DNA of 64,000 nucleotides from Actinernus sp. WN-2022 (Eukaryota; Cnidaria; Anthozoa; Actiniaria; Actinernidae): positions 76,035,537 through 76,099,536 of the forward strand of contig JAOWCC010001589.1 of the NCBI GenBank assembly GCA_030867875.1, written 5' to 3'. How positions within the stretch are numbered: position 1 is the stretch's first letter; each line of letters opens with the position of its first letter. Shown here piece after piece: positions 44,797-55,699 of the stretch. The notes beneath the pieces are model-generated. The model saw nothing but the letters and a program-made list of their open reading frames with translations. It did not search any database and was not told the DNA's origin. Made by a program: the position numbers and the translations under genes.

Positions 44797-44922
44797 ATTG
44801 CTGGCTTTCACTTGACGTCATTAAACAACAGATTCCTCGTTAGCTTCTTTTGTTTGGGCACCAACATGGCCGCCATGCCCTTTGTCATTTGAATCTCTGG
44901 GGATTGAGTGAAAACCAGCAAT
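44797..44922. mobile_element. MITE, 126 bp, with empty site in the paralogous unit
   Basis: Terminal inverted repeats ATTGCTGGCTTTCACT / AGTGAAAACCAGCAAT (15 of 16 matched). It is flanked by AAACT on both sides (44792-44796, 44923-44927). Unit 1 has a single AAACT at the matching place (about 40730), which proves precise insertion of the element and a 5-bp target duplication. The interior contains ATGGCCGCCATG, a palindromic YY1-like word. Confidence 0.95.
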
Positions 44923-45565
44923 AAACTGAACTAATTTTGATATGGATTGTCCGTCAATTAACCTAAAAGCAGTTTCACCACCATGACGGCAAAGTAGCAG
45001 ATATATATCATGCAGACGACAAAAACAATCACTATTAATAGTATGTTCCTCTTAGAATAGTTAAACGGATCTATACAGCACTATAGATATAAAAAGGTAT
45101 ATAATATTAAGACTACATCTTGTTACTGGCCGCATAAGTCGCGGTTCAAATCAGCTGACTGAATCCTAGTCGATTGCACAGGAAAGAGCAATGCCTCACC
45201 ACATCAGTTAGGCAGATTGACATTTCCATGATCTATATACTTTTTACTCTGGATATGGTGACAAATTAGCTCGCTACAAATATCTTTATTGGTTTTGAAT
45301 GGTAAAATTGCCATGACGCACTACTTTCCTATTAGTAACTGGTAGTTAATCAGAGGACTACTTAAGTTATACGGGGGAGGTTAAGACGCTTTTTATCTGA
45401 GTACAGGCTTTCAAACACGCCTTTGATCAAACGAGAAAACCAGTGTAATGATCTCAAAACACAGTTCACAAGTAGTGTATAAATCATTGCTACGTGAGGC
45501 TCAATATGTTCTTCACATCTTACGTATGACACTCGTATAAATATACACTCGTATGAATTAATCGT

Positions 45566-45972
45566 CTCTTGTCGAATTTTCCTCGTTTAAATTTCAGCAG
45601 CTGAAATGAGAGCGATAGATGATCGATCCTCGCGGGTGGCGCTGCCGGAGTAAGACTTATACTTGAGTGTGGAACTGAATATTAACTGGGAGTCGGAGGT
45701 TCAGTGCCGCGCTGAACGTTCGGGCAGTGTTATAGAGGATGGTTGCCATAGCAATTCTATCAACCTCTTGTCGACTTTTCCTCGTTTAAATTTCAGCAGC
45801 TGAAATATGAGCGATAGGTGATCGATCCTCGCGGGTGGCGCTGCCGGAGTAACACTTATACTTGAGTGTGGGACTGAATATTATTATAAACTGGAGTCGG
45901 AGGTTCAGTGCCGCGCTCAACGTTCGGGCAGTGCTATAGAGAGGATGGTTGCCATAGCAATTCTATCAACCA
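45566..45972. repeat. Internal tandem repeat, duplicate 2
   Basis: Second copy of the 199-bp pair described at 41339-41775, with only point differences. The pair therefore predates the 4-kb duplication. Confidence 0.85.
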
Positions 45973-46917
45973 AATAAGTCAAGAGTACTGGGGAGGGGAG
46001 GGAGGGGAATGGAACACAGCCGATCGCGGCAAAGGCAGCTGCAAGCCACCAAGCACAGCAAATGCATACACGGGCTTGCGAAATATCCCGTATGAGATGC
46101 CGACCCAGGATCCACACGAAAAACACTAACACAGAGTACCCACCGACAGAATGCTGGACTATTATTTAGACTTGCCTAAATTCCATGCTGTCTTGAATAA
46201 CTCGGTCGGAGATATGACAAAATGACCAAAGGGCCGTAATTTATAACAGGATGCAACTCAGTATTCGCTCGAAAATCTAGAGTTTAACGTGACAACGAGA
46301 TGATAAATGAATCTTAACTCGGTCAAAAAGAAAAGAAAACTAGTTTACTCATAGTTCCATGCAGGTTGGCTAACAAATTCCATATAATTTATTATGTATG
46401 TATGCTAATTCAATTAACCGAAGTCTGGTCTTGGTTTTAGTTTGTATTCGAAATCAAGAGAACAGCTTCAACTTCATCCCATTGATGATTATTTATATTA
46501 ACGATATCTACCAAGTTTAAGGTTTTCCCATTGGATATAAGTACCGCATGGATGTGAATTGAAAAATAGGTTGTCAGTTGTCAGTCTTGTACGTTACATT
46601 ATTTTCCAAGTTGCCACTTGTTTGGGGAAAGAAACAGCCGATCGCAGAAAAGGCAGCTGATTGGATACGTTGTTCTTAAACATCTTTGACAAGAACTTAT
46701 AAATTAATAACGAAGTTTGTTTTCGAATGGATAAAAGGAGAAATTATACCAGGCTGTCTATCAAATTTGCCAGAACTATTGGAAAATTCACTAACAGGAT
46801 AATTATTGTGCTTTACTTTAGCACAATCAATTCTCGAATCCCTTTTTAGTTGACTCCAGCACACAGCTGTGATCCCTAGTCAACTTCCTTTGCGATTCTT
46901 CATGCAGTTACACGACT

Positions 46918-47098
46918 GACGACAGCCAATCCTAGAGGTTAAATTTTCTGAATCTATAAATTGTGTTCATTCGACGAAGACAGTTCGAATGTGTGAACTT
47001 CTTGCGTACCTCCACGGCTGAGGAATATTTAAACTGGAGTTAAAGAAGGCGACTGAATACCTTTTTCTGAGTGCATTTCATCATTCTGCTCTCAACTG
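46918..47098 (+). promoter_or_regulatory. CCAAT/TATA promoter and first exon, duplicate 2
   Basis: GCCAATCC, TATAAA and CAACTG|GTAAGT are all preserved. The exon is about 27 bases longer because of an insertion with CAGTTCGAATGTGTGAAC near 46980, itself a small hairpin. Confidence 0.4.
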
Positions 47099-47109
47099 GT
47101 AAGTTATCT

Positions 47110-47830
47110 TTTTACTTGATTTTAGTTCTGAAGCTTTAATCAGGCTGTGACAGTATGTTATTTCATATTTCGTATGTATTTGACATCAATAAATATCAAA
47201 CAGGATCCTTTATGTTTAAAACCTTTGATCGATTCTCTATTTTACCTCAATGCTTTCGAGCCTACTTTATCCTTAATAGAGATATACATTCTTATGAAAC
47301 ACGAAGTCCCAACAAATTCACATCCACCAAGTTAGAACAACAACCAGGAAACACACCCTTAAGCACTATGGACCACCTTCTGGAATTGCCTTGATAACAC
47401 TATAACCCAAGCACAATCCTTAAATATTTTTCAGGCTAGACTCAAATCACATCTTTTCCAACTAAAACAATGAACCCTAATTATTGACTATTTGTTTGTT
47501 TATTTCTGTTCATAATCTATGTTATTTTGCTGTACCAATGTACTTCTACTCGCAGTGCTGATTTACCAATTATAAAATGTTGTCGCCCATGGGCGTCAGT
47601 GCCTGTACAGCTCCTTGGAGTTTTTTCACTGAACACCTTCCATATATACATACTTAAATTATAGATAATATAACATATTTCACTTAGATCTACAAATCGA
47701 TATATACAAAAGATACAAACAAACAAGCAAATAATCAAATAATAATACTGTATTATATATTTTATTTTATTTTGCGTGTAAACATATATACATGTATTAT
47801 ATATATGGTAAATAAAGATTGATTTCATAA
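47110..47830 (+). pseudogene. LINE 3' remnant, duplicate 2
   Basis: Same remnant as 42800-43540, with slightly different lesions: a short deletion at about 47170 (FHISYVFDINKYQT) and a one-base change of frame near 47389. The 3' end again is AATAAAGATTGATTT. Confidence 0.8.
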
Positions 47831-48366
47831 AATGCAAAGGAGCCTATATCAGTAGTTAGAAATATTAATTATATCTGAATCTGAATCTATTTTATTATCC
47901 AGTTGAATTATTTGACTGGTTAGGAAATGTTTCGCTAGCTCTGGCATGAAGGCATCACAATATTCAATAATTTACTAGTTTTGCCAAAAAATTTTACTTC
48001 GACGGGAAAATATAATTTTTAAAAGATATACTTGATTTTCCCAATAACTGCTGCATATTACACATTTTCATTTAAAATGTTTTCCAGTTAATCAGTCGGC
48101 TGTTTTTTGTTAACTTAGCTTAGATCGCAAATCTTTAATTTGTTCATGATACCTGTATTAGTAGCAAGAATGATATAAACAAACGAACTGGGTTCACAGT
48201 CGAAATGACATACTTGCTTCGTCTCGCATATCTACATACAGCTTTGTGCGATTTTAGGATTTCCTTACCGACTTTATTCAGTCTCAGTTGCAAGATAGCT
48301 GAATATCGATGATTTTTCAAATTGACTGCAAAGTTGTCAAAAAAAAGCTTGGGAGATATACGACGT

Positions 48367-48659
48367 CAGGAGCCCATTACCAGGAGTGTGGGTAGCGCCC
48401 GCAGCACAGTAGACGATGTGGCTATTTATAGTCGCGAAGTTCTGGTATGCGATTACGTTGTCTTTTGTTCTCTTGCGCTTTATTTTTTTAGCAGTTTGAA
48501 CCGTGTTAATTACATTTTTTCCGTGCATCCTGATTGGTTGAAAGTGACGGCGTTTGTTTCTTCTCGCGGGAAACAAAAAGCTAAAAATAGCTACATCATC
48601 TATTCTGGTGCGGGACAGACCTAATCTGGGAGATGCACGCTCCTAGTAATGGGCTCCTG
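48367..48659. mobile_element. CAGGAG-family MITE, duplicate 2
   Basis: Same 7-bp flanks ACGACGT (48360-48366 and 48660-48666). Termini CAGGAGCCCATTACCAGGAG / CTCCTAGTAATGGGCTCCTG. A deletion of about 15 bases near the left terminus distinguishes it from duplicate 1. Confidence 0.88.
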
Positions 48660-48716
48660 ACGACGTCCCATGTTTAGAATTCCGTTTTCATTGATCGATG
48701 AAGTTTTCAATCCACC

Positions 48717-49090
48717 ATACCAAAAAAGATGGCGGCTCCCCGGGGTAATCCACCGTACCGAAAAAGAAAAAAAGATGGCGGCTCCCCGGGGTAATCCACC
48801 GTACCGAAACAGAAAAAAAGATGGCGGCTCCCCGGGGTAATCCACCGTACCCAAAAAGATGGCGGCTCCCCGGGGTAATCCACCGTACCGAAAAAGAAAA
48901 AAAGATGGCGGCTCCCCGGGGTAATCCACCGTACCGAAAAAGAAAAAAAGATGGCGGCTCCCCGGGGTAATCCACCGTACCGAAACAGAAAAAAAGATGG
49001 CGGCTCCCCGGGGTAATCCACCGTACCCAAAAAGATGGCGGCTCCCCGGGGTAATCCACCGTACCGAAAAAGAAAAAAAGGTGGCGGCTA
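48717..49090. repeat. AAGATGGCGG minisatellite, expanded with higher-order structure
   Basis: Eight units plus a partial ninth. Three variants are seen: A ends GAAAAAGAAAAA, B ends GAAACAGAAAAA, C ends CCCAAA and is about 9 bases shorter. The order is A B C A A B C A, i.e. a four-unit block of about 175 bases duplicated. Each unit holds AAGATGGCGGC, an exact YY1-type core, and CCCCGGGG. The long minus frames over this array are by-products of the repeat. Confidence 0.95.
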
Positions 49091-49427
49091 TTACTTTTAC
49101 CTACAATTCCTTGTGAACCTAACACGGTCAAAATATTACGTAGGAATCATCTATTCTCTTCAATGACAGTGTATTGGACCCAGCTCGTTACGAGAAAAAT
49201 ATGGCTTCAAAACCCGGGTTTCCGAGTTATCAGTTGTGAAAACATACATGGATTTCCACCCTGAATCATTATTCTGAGTCATCTGTAACCACCAATTCCA
49301 CATATATTTTTACATAAAAACCGGACCCTGAAATCATTACAACATCCGGACAGTTACCGCCGCATATGTATATTACGACATAAGCATGAGTGACCCCCCT
49401 CCCCCCCGGATCAATCAACTCTTACGT

Positions 49428-49930
49428 ATTGGTGGTTTTCATCGTCATGACTTGGTTTGCATTGATAAAATAAAATAAAATAAATATATTGTCCTTGTAG
49501 AACTACCAAAAATACAACTACAACCCAAATTTTGGAACATTAGATTATTTCCTAACGGATCTGTGGGCCAATGAATGTACAGCAATTTTACAGTACTTTG
49601 TATGCAGCCGCCATCCGGCTTTGTGTCCCTCTCTGGAGCACCACATGATGTCGGCCATAAAACGAATTTAAACTACAAATAAAGCTTAATTTCCCATCAA
49701 AATCATTGGGTCTTTGAATGCAACTTTTAAAGATTTATCGAAATAAAAAGAAGAAATTTACACACTAATTACAAGGAATTTTTATGCCTTCCATAAAACA
49801 CGGGTTTTTCTGTCATAAAATTCGAAATTTATTTACTCCGGAACAATACACCCTATCGATGTGAAATTTTCTGTGTCTACAGACTTTTATTATCGATGTC
49901 TAGAATATATACAAAGAACGTCACGTGAAA
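49428..49930 (-). repeat. Dispersed repeat family D, copy 2
   Basis: Inverted match of 7200-7728: GTGGTTTTCATCGTCATGAC, GTCCTTGTAGAACTACCAAA, ATCAAAATCATTGGGT, TGTCTAGAATATATACAAAG in reverse order. An (AAAAT)n run near 49469 is an addition. Confidence 0.75.
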
Positions 49931-51320
49931 ACCAAGGATCTGAGTGAGGTGCTCTGTGTGTTTTAAAATTCATTTAATATTAAAAACGAAGGTACAGCTT
50001 TCATAATGGATATAATTCCGATTTTAGCGAATTCTACGCCTAAGATAGCCGAGGTGAGGGGCATGATATTTTAGACATCAGAAGAGGACATATTTTTCAA
50101 TGTTCTTTACTTTTGCTTTAATCAAACGATCTCGCCCACTTTGCTTGTCAAGAAAGTTTGCCAGTAATTCATAACCATCATTAAGATATTTCATTATCCC
50201 AAAATAGGAACGCAATTTACTTTACAGAATTAATATTGGGTACATCTCACTTGAGAATGATAAATTACACTCGACTTCTGGCTCTCTGTTTGGAGTTGCA
50301 TTTAAGCTACTTTCCTTATTTTTTTCTTGATGTCTTCTCAAGCTGGTTGATACGTGGCTATGAATACTCATGCTGGTTGGTACGAATGAATGCCGAGTTT
50401 TTTTCCTGCCGGACTCGCGCATGCCACAGGATTCCCGACAAAAAATCCCAAAAGAACGCCAGTTTTGGGCTGCTACTTGTGATTTGGCGTTTTGGTGTAA
50501 CATTTGAGCTTTCTTTCGTTGTAGAGGCGATTATAAATATGTTCCTGAAGCGCACGCGATATTCTAGTTCAACAGAACAGCGTTTTACTTGGAAGAGGAA
50601 GAAATGGCGGTTCTTTTGAGAATTTTGGGCTGGAAATCTATGGAGCGCTCGCGTCCGACCAGTGAAAACGATACTTCCTTCTAATTCTACGTTACTTAGT
50701 TCTCAGGTCACCTCCTGATCTTTTGGGAATTAGTATTCCGTGCCGATTCCATACTGGAATAGGAATAGTACGAATAGTACCAACAAATGCGCCTTACGTA
50801 TACGTTCAAATACCGTAAACTAGCTTGGTTGATAAAACTGGCGTGGGATTTCAAAGGTGCGTTGGGGACAAGCCAGGAATTATAATAAGAAAACGTTTAG
50901 TTTACAGTAATTTCACAGAGGCCATACGAAGACTTAAACCTAGTGCCGAAATCTTCAAATTATCTGAAAAACGTTGGGTTTTTAAAAATAAAATGATGTT
51001 TATCCGTCTGGTATGTCTATGAATGCTAAATAAATAGTCTTCATTACTGAATAATGGAAGGAAGAGATTTAAGTTAACTTACTTAACATTATTCGTTAAT
51101 TAAAGCGAAATAAGTAATTGTTTTTTTTATTGTTTCAGTTTTCAAGAAATATCTATCACAGCAAAATAGACAGATCTCTCTTAATTTACAAATTCAAAGC
51201 TAAGCGAGGGAACATTATAATTGATCAACGCAAAATAATTAGGTATTGGTATTATGATCTCAGCTCATGAAATGCAGTTTTCAAATAACATAGCGATAAT
51301 GTGGAGTAATATGGGCAACA
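49931..51320. other. No gene recognised
   Basis: Overlapping frames on both strands at 50222-50640 (127 codons plus, 93 and 65 codons minus) have no recognisable domain; I cannot choose a strand. GGAAGAGGAAGAAATGGCGG near 50594 could be a promoter or start-region relic. The rest is AT-rich. Confidence 0.35.
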
Positions 51321-51327
51321 TTTTTTT

Positions 51328-51652
51328 GCAACTTGTCTCGCAACAATAGTGCGTCGCGAGTTGAAGCGCGATGTTGTACGTATTACCACCCACTCGAGCA
51401 ACTTGCCACGCAACAAATTTCCATGTTGCAGAAAGTAGAAGCCAGTGACTTCTACGGTTTTTAACAAAATTTAGTTTTGTTGCTCGTATTACCACTAGCG
51501 CTGCAACTTGTCACGCAACAAATCTACAAAAAAGGCTTGTGATACTTTACCACAGCCTGCAACACGGAAATTTGTTGCGTGACAAGTTGCTCGAGGGGAT
51601 GGCAACACGTGCAACATCGCGCTTCAACTCATTGTTGCGAGACAAGTTTTTT
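51328..51652. mobile_element. Foldback element, CAACTTGTCTCGCAACAA termini
   Basis: The left arm (GCAACTTGTCTCGCAACAAT, GAGTTGAAGCGCGATGTTGT, CTCGAGCAACTTGCCACGCA, ACAAATTTCCATGTTGCA) is mirrored at 51560-51652. A 45-bp piece (CGTATTACCAC...GCAACTTG(C/T)CACGCAACAAAT) occurs twice directly, at about 51377 and 51485, so the left arm was partly duplicated. The right terminus is cut at ACAAGTT, where the LINE at 51646-55690 begins. Confidence 0.85.
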
Positions 51653-52058
51653 CAAGTTTTTTTTATTTTCACACTGTTTACATAATATATAATAGGTACA
51701 AATAATTAATTACAGATATTAAAAAAAGACATATAACATAATACAGAAATATACAAAATAGGTGTGCAGAGACCAAAGTAGCAGAAATGCTTTCGAGTTG
51801 GTCACCGCCTATGTTACTAGTAAGGACGATTGAGACATGTATTATGTGAAAGAAGGAAAAAAAGAGAGAAGAAAAAAAGGAAAGAACTGGAGCCATTAAA
51901 ATTGATTATGACTACTAGAAAATAATCAATAAGATGAGTAACTAGTATATATAGATATTGTAAGTAAACAAGTATAATTATAATGGTATTATAGCTATAC
52001 ATTCATTAAATTCATTAAATACTTATGAAAATATATAAGGTGTTTTATTTGTTTACAA

Positions 52059-53946
52059 TTAGATTTGGTCATCCAAAAGAAACTTTTTGTATTTTTGTTT
52101 GAAAGCATGGTATGGAAGGTCTTTAAGTTCTGTTGGTATAGATTCCCAGAGTTTGGGGGCGGAGGACCGAAATGTATGAATCCCATAATTTGTTCTAACT
52201 TTGGGTTTGTAGGGGAAAAAATTGGCAGCATATCTGGTGTTGTAGGAACGAATTTCGGATATTGGTGTAAGGATATCAGAGAATACGGCTGGAATACTAT
52301 TTATATTATTTTGAATTTTATGTGTAAAAAGTGACATTTTATATTTATGGGTATTTTCAAATTTTAGAATTTCAAGAAGGCTATAATAGGGGCTAGCGTT
52401 TTCCCTACTATGAGCAAAGAATATATTTCGTATACATTTATTTTGTTTGGTATAGACTTTGGTTAATCTTGTTTTATAGGTAGAACCCCAACTCAATAGA
52501 CCATAGTTCAAATATGGTATAATATAATTGTTTTAGCATATGGAGATCAAGGTAGTATCTTAGTTTATTGATGATTCCAATATTTTTGGCAAGTTTATTA
52601 TTGATATGTTGAATCTGAGTATCCCATTTTAAATGTTCATCAATGTAAATACCTAAATATTTTATATAGCTTTTACGTTCAATATTGTTAATGTTGATAT
52701 TTACTTTTTTCCAAGACGAAGTTATAACCATATAATTAGTCTTCTTAAAATTAATAGACAACTTATTAGTAACACAATAATTTAAAACTAATTTCAGTTC
52801 ATCATTCATTACGGTTTCAAGTTCTTTAACATTATCACTAGCAAAAACGATATTAGTATCGTCAGAAAATATCCTGAAAGAAAGCTTAGCAGAAGAATTT
52901 AGTAGACATTGATATATAATAGGAATAATAGGGGTCCTACTGTTGATCTTTGAGGTATCCCACAAATGACTGTTTCTATACTTGATTCGACTTCGTAAAT
53001 GTTTACGTATTGATTACGATTTTTTAGATAGTTTTCAAACCATTTAACTGGGATTCCACGAATTCCATAGGCATATATTTTGGAAAGTAAAATTTTGTGG
53101 TTAACGGTGTCGAATGCCTTGGAGAAGTCAAGAAAGAGACCACAAGTAATTTGTTTTTTGTCAATTGCAAGGTTTAAGTTTTCAGTAATTTCTAAAATAG
53201 CTTGTTCGGTGGAAAATCCTTTCCTAGACCCAAATTGATATTTATATAAAATATCATGTTTCTCTAAAAAAGATTGAAGCTGGTTGTATATTAATCGTTC
53301 AAAGACTTTGCTAAATGCTGACAATGTTGAGATTGGTCTTTAATTGCCAGTGTTAGTAACTTCACCACTCTTGTATATGGGGGTGACTCTGGATATTTTA
53401 AAGACATCTGGCACTATACCAGTTGCAATAGATTGATTGTAGATAAGTGTAAAAGGTTTTGAGAGTGGTTCACAGGCAATTTTAATTAGTCTATTTGGGA
53501 TATCAAGTGAGGCTTTATTTTCATTTAGGTTTGCAAATAACTTACATACTTTGGTCTCTGTAACGGGAGACATAAAGAAACTAGAAGTTGGTGATGAGTT
53601 TATGTATTTAATGGGGTCTTCATTGTTGTGTCCAATAGCACTTGCTAGGTTAGGGCCTACGTTAATAAAGTGTTGGTTAAATTGTTCGGCAATATCTGCT
53701 TTACTAGTATATATTTTATTATTTCTTTCGATTCTTGATGGGCATGCAGGTATGTCCCTTTGTTTTCCGTTTTATTAATGTACCAATCAATTTCCATGTA
53801 GCTTTTAGATTGTTTTTGCAAAATTCAAAATGTTTACAATAGTATGCCTTCTTATTGTGGGTTTTAAGCTGGTTGAGTTTATTAGCATACTTCTTAAATT
53901 GATCTATTTTATTTGGATTATTAGAGAGAAAATGTGTTTTATACAT
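52059..53946 (-). pseudogene. LINE ORF2 RT domain, broken
   Basis: RT blocks in order: TWKLIGTLIKRKTKG; NENKASLDIPNRLIK; then an in-frame TAA at about 53342 in place of the tyrosine of GNYRPI; QFGSRKGFST; LDFSKAFDT (motif A intact); GIPQRSTVGPLL where the normal glycine of PQG is arginine; FSDD where the family has FADD, both aspartates kept. Frameshifts are near 53760, 52915 and 52515. The C-terminal part ends at 52059. Homologous throughout to 20181-22355. Confidence 0.9.
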
Positions 53947-53980
53947 ATTTTGTTTAGTTTTGATTGATTTTAAGATGCCA

Positions 53981-55138
53981 TTAGTTATCCAGGGTTTTGT
54001 TAGTTGTTTTCTTTTTCTTTAAGGATACCAATTTCTTAGGTGCATGTTTATCTAATATTTTATTAATTGCTTTAATTGTATTAGTTATTTCATTTAAATT
54101 TCTGCATTCATTGTTGATAGCATTCCAGTCAATTGTACTGATGTCATATAGGTATGAATGTTGGTTAAAATTGCTATAGTTCCTACGAAATATTTTATTG
54201 TTTTTTCTTTTTATTGCTATATCAGCAATGCATAACGTAGGTAAGTGATCCGAAATATCTATGGTAGAAATTCCAGAAATAAGTGGGGTAGATGCATTTG
54301 TATATATGTGATCTATCAAGGTTGCAGTATGGCTAGTTAGTCTTGTTGGCTTTGTAATTATTGGCAAAACATTATTAGAGTATAGCATATCTAAATAATC
54401 TTCAGTTTGTGAATGGGTATCGTATTTTAAAAAATCAATATTCATGTCACCCAGAATATAAACTTGATATTTATCTTGATTAAGCTTTTTCATTATTTCT
54501 TCAAGTTGAACAGTAAAATCTTCTATACACGCATTTGGGTGTCTATAGATGCACCCAATCATTATGTGAGCCTTTCCATTACAAGGATTAATTTCAATCC
54601 AACAAGACTCAACTAACTGCATATTAAATTTTATGTCAGGTCTATGTATTGATTTTAATTTATTATTAATATAAATAGCTGCCCCTCCTTCCAAGGTCGA
54701 TGAGTCAGTGTGATAAAAAATATAATTTGGGAGTTCTACATTAACTATTGAATTTTCATTTAGCCTTGTTTCCGTGATTGCTAAGATTTCAGGCCTTTTA
54801 TCAAGTGAGTAAAGCATATCCTCAAGTAAGGTTAAATTCTTTTGTAAATTTCTAACATTGCAATGAATTAATGAAAACGATTTTGGTCCTGATGTTTTTA
54901 AAGCATTATTTATCTTGGTAATTGAATAATACTCGGATACAGGGGTAGTAAGCATTAAGTCAGGGTCGGTCTCATCGAATTTATCATGATTAGGTACGAT
55001 ATTATACAAGTCGGTATCTAGTTGATTAAATACACACGACCAAGAGCCAATTACCCGTACGAAACTGAACTCACGGTCATTTAGGCCATAAAATGGTAAG
55101 ATACTACAATATTCACTTACTTTAACGTCAGTAAACAC
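53981..55138 (-). CDS. LINE ORF2 N-terminal part: apurinic-type endonuclease
   Basis: 385 residues open from the first ATG. Endonuclease signature residues are all visible: N94 (HCNVRNL), E123 (ITETRL), YRHP at 198-201, GDMNID at 230-235, LIDHI at 274-278 and SDH at 296-298. The enzyme nicks target DNA to prime reverse transcription. The frame ends at a frameshift inside an A-rich run (about 54018), upstream of the RT part. The first about 85 residues before the endonuclease resemble the linker commonly seen in CR1/L2-type ORF2. Confidence 0.88.
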   Translation of the reverse strand: MFTDVKVSEYCSILPFYGLNDREFSFVRVIGSWSCVFNQLDTDLYNIVPNHDKFDETDPDLMLTTPVSEYYSITKINNALKTSGPKSFSLIHCNVRNLQKNLTLLEDMLYSLDKRPEILAITETRLNENSIVNVELPNYIFYHTDSSTLEGGAAIYINNKLKSIHRPDIKFNMQLVESCWIEINPCNGKAHIMIGCIYRHPNACIEDFTVQLEEIMKKLNQDKYQVYILGDMNIDFLKYDTHSQTEDYLDMLYSNNVLPIITKPTRLTSHTATLIDHIYTNASTPLISGISTIDISDHLPTLCIADIAIKRKNNKIFRRNYSNFNQHSYLYDISTIDWNAINNECRNLNEITNTIKAINKILDKHAPKKLVSLKKKKTTNKTLDN

Positions 55139-55185
55139 AGGAGAGAGTTTAAGCGTAAGTAATTGATCTTATATCAGTCAACTAT

Positions 55186-55690
55186 TCACCTCCTCAGCGT
55201 TGGGGGCTGTTCTTGAGACTCCATGAAGTCATCGAAATCTTCCTGAGTTGTGAATCCGAATACTTTGGATGTTTCCGTTTCCCTCATGCAGTAGAATTTT
55301 ACCATTGACAGTCCATAAGAACTTGAAGTGATTTTCCCGTCCGCTAAAGGTGTATGTATTCTTCCGAATAGCTGTTTCCTGTAGCTTGTCAAAGATTCGT
55401 TGATATGAATCTTGTTACTCTTCGTTATACTCTTGCCTATTTCACTCTCTATCGATGGTAGGTGTCTCGTAGTCTTATCGGCTAAGCTACTTCTCCTTTT
55501 GTATAACTCTTCGCGTTTGTCGCGATGCACAAATTTGACTATGATCCTATCCTTGATCTTTTTCGTATCAGGGAGCCTATGGGCAGTTGAAATATGCTCT
55601 TCATTGATGTCAACACCCAAGAGAGAGCCTAACTCGATGATTATATTTCTTGGTTCATCTCAATTTGTTTTTCCTAACGCGGTTTTATAA
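55186..55690 (-). pseudogene. LINE ORF1 C-terminal half
   Basis: The minus frame holds ISTAHRLPDTKKIKDRIIVKF, HRDKREELYKRR and NESLTSYRKQLFGRI, the conserved pattern of ORF1 proteins that bind the element RNA (RRM/CTD-like arrangement). It continues upstream without ATG to a TGA at about 55655-55657, reading DEPRNIIIELGSLLGVDIN, so the N-terminal half is lost or mutated. It ends 48 bases before the ORF2 ATG. Confidence 0.8.
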
Positions 55691-55699
55691 TGAATATCC

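Larger units (their letters stand above)
44564..49090. repeat. Tandem segmental duplication, unit 2
   Basis: Colinear with 40494-44563. Extra here: a 126-bp element (44797-44922), about 85 bases near 46390-46480, about 27 bases near 46979-47005 and the expanded minisatellite at the right end. Missing: about 15 bases inside the CAGGAG-family element. The right flank (CTTTTACCTACAATTCCTT, from 49094) resembles the left flank and start of unit 1 (TTTTCCTACAGTTCCTT), hinting at short homology used in the duplication. Confidence 0.95.
51646..55690 (-). mobile_element. LINE retrotransposon with ORF1 and ORF2, decayed
   Basis: Order on the minus strand: partial ORF1 (55690-55186), ORF2 endonuclease (55138-53981), RT in fragments (53946-52059), 3' UTR, tail at about 51646-51665 (AAAAAAAACTTGAAAAAACTTG read on the minus strand is its end). 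It is closely related to the LINE at 19750-22362, including the 3' UTR hairpin around 51780-51830. No target duplication was identified. It is inactive: several frameshifts and a nonsense codon. Confidence 0.9.

Noticed and set aside
48621..49131. Minus-strand frames of 100-147 codons rich in GTVDYPGEPPSF-type repeats
   Set aside because: By-product of the 46-bp minisatellite; frames change with unit length and the short unit in the paralogous copy has no such frame.
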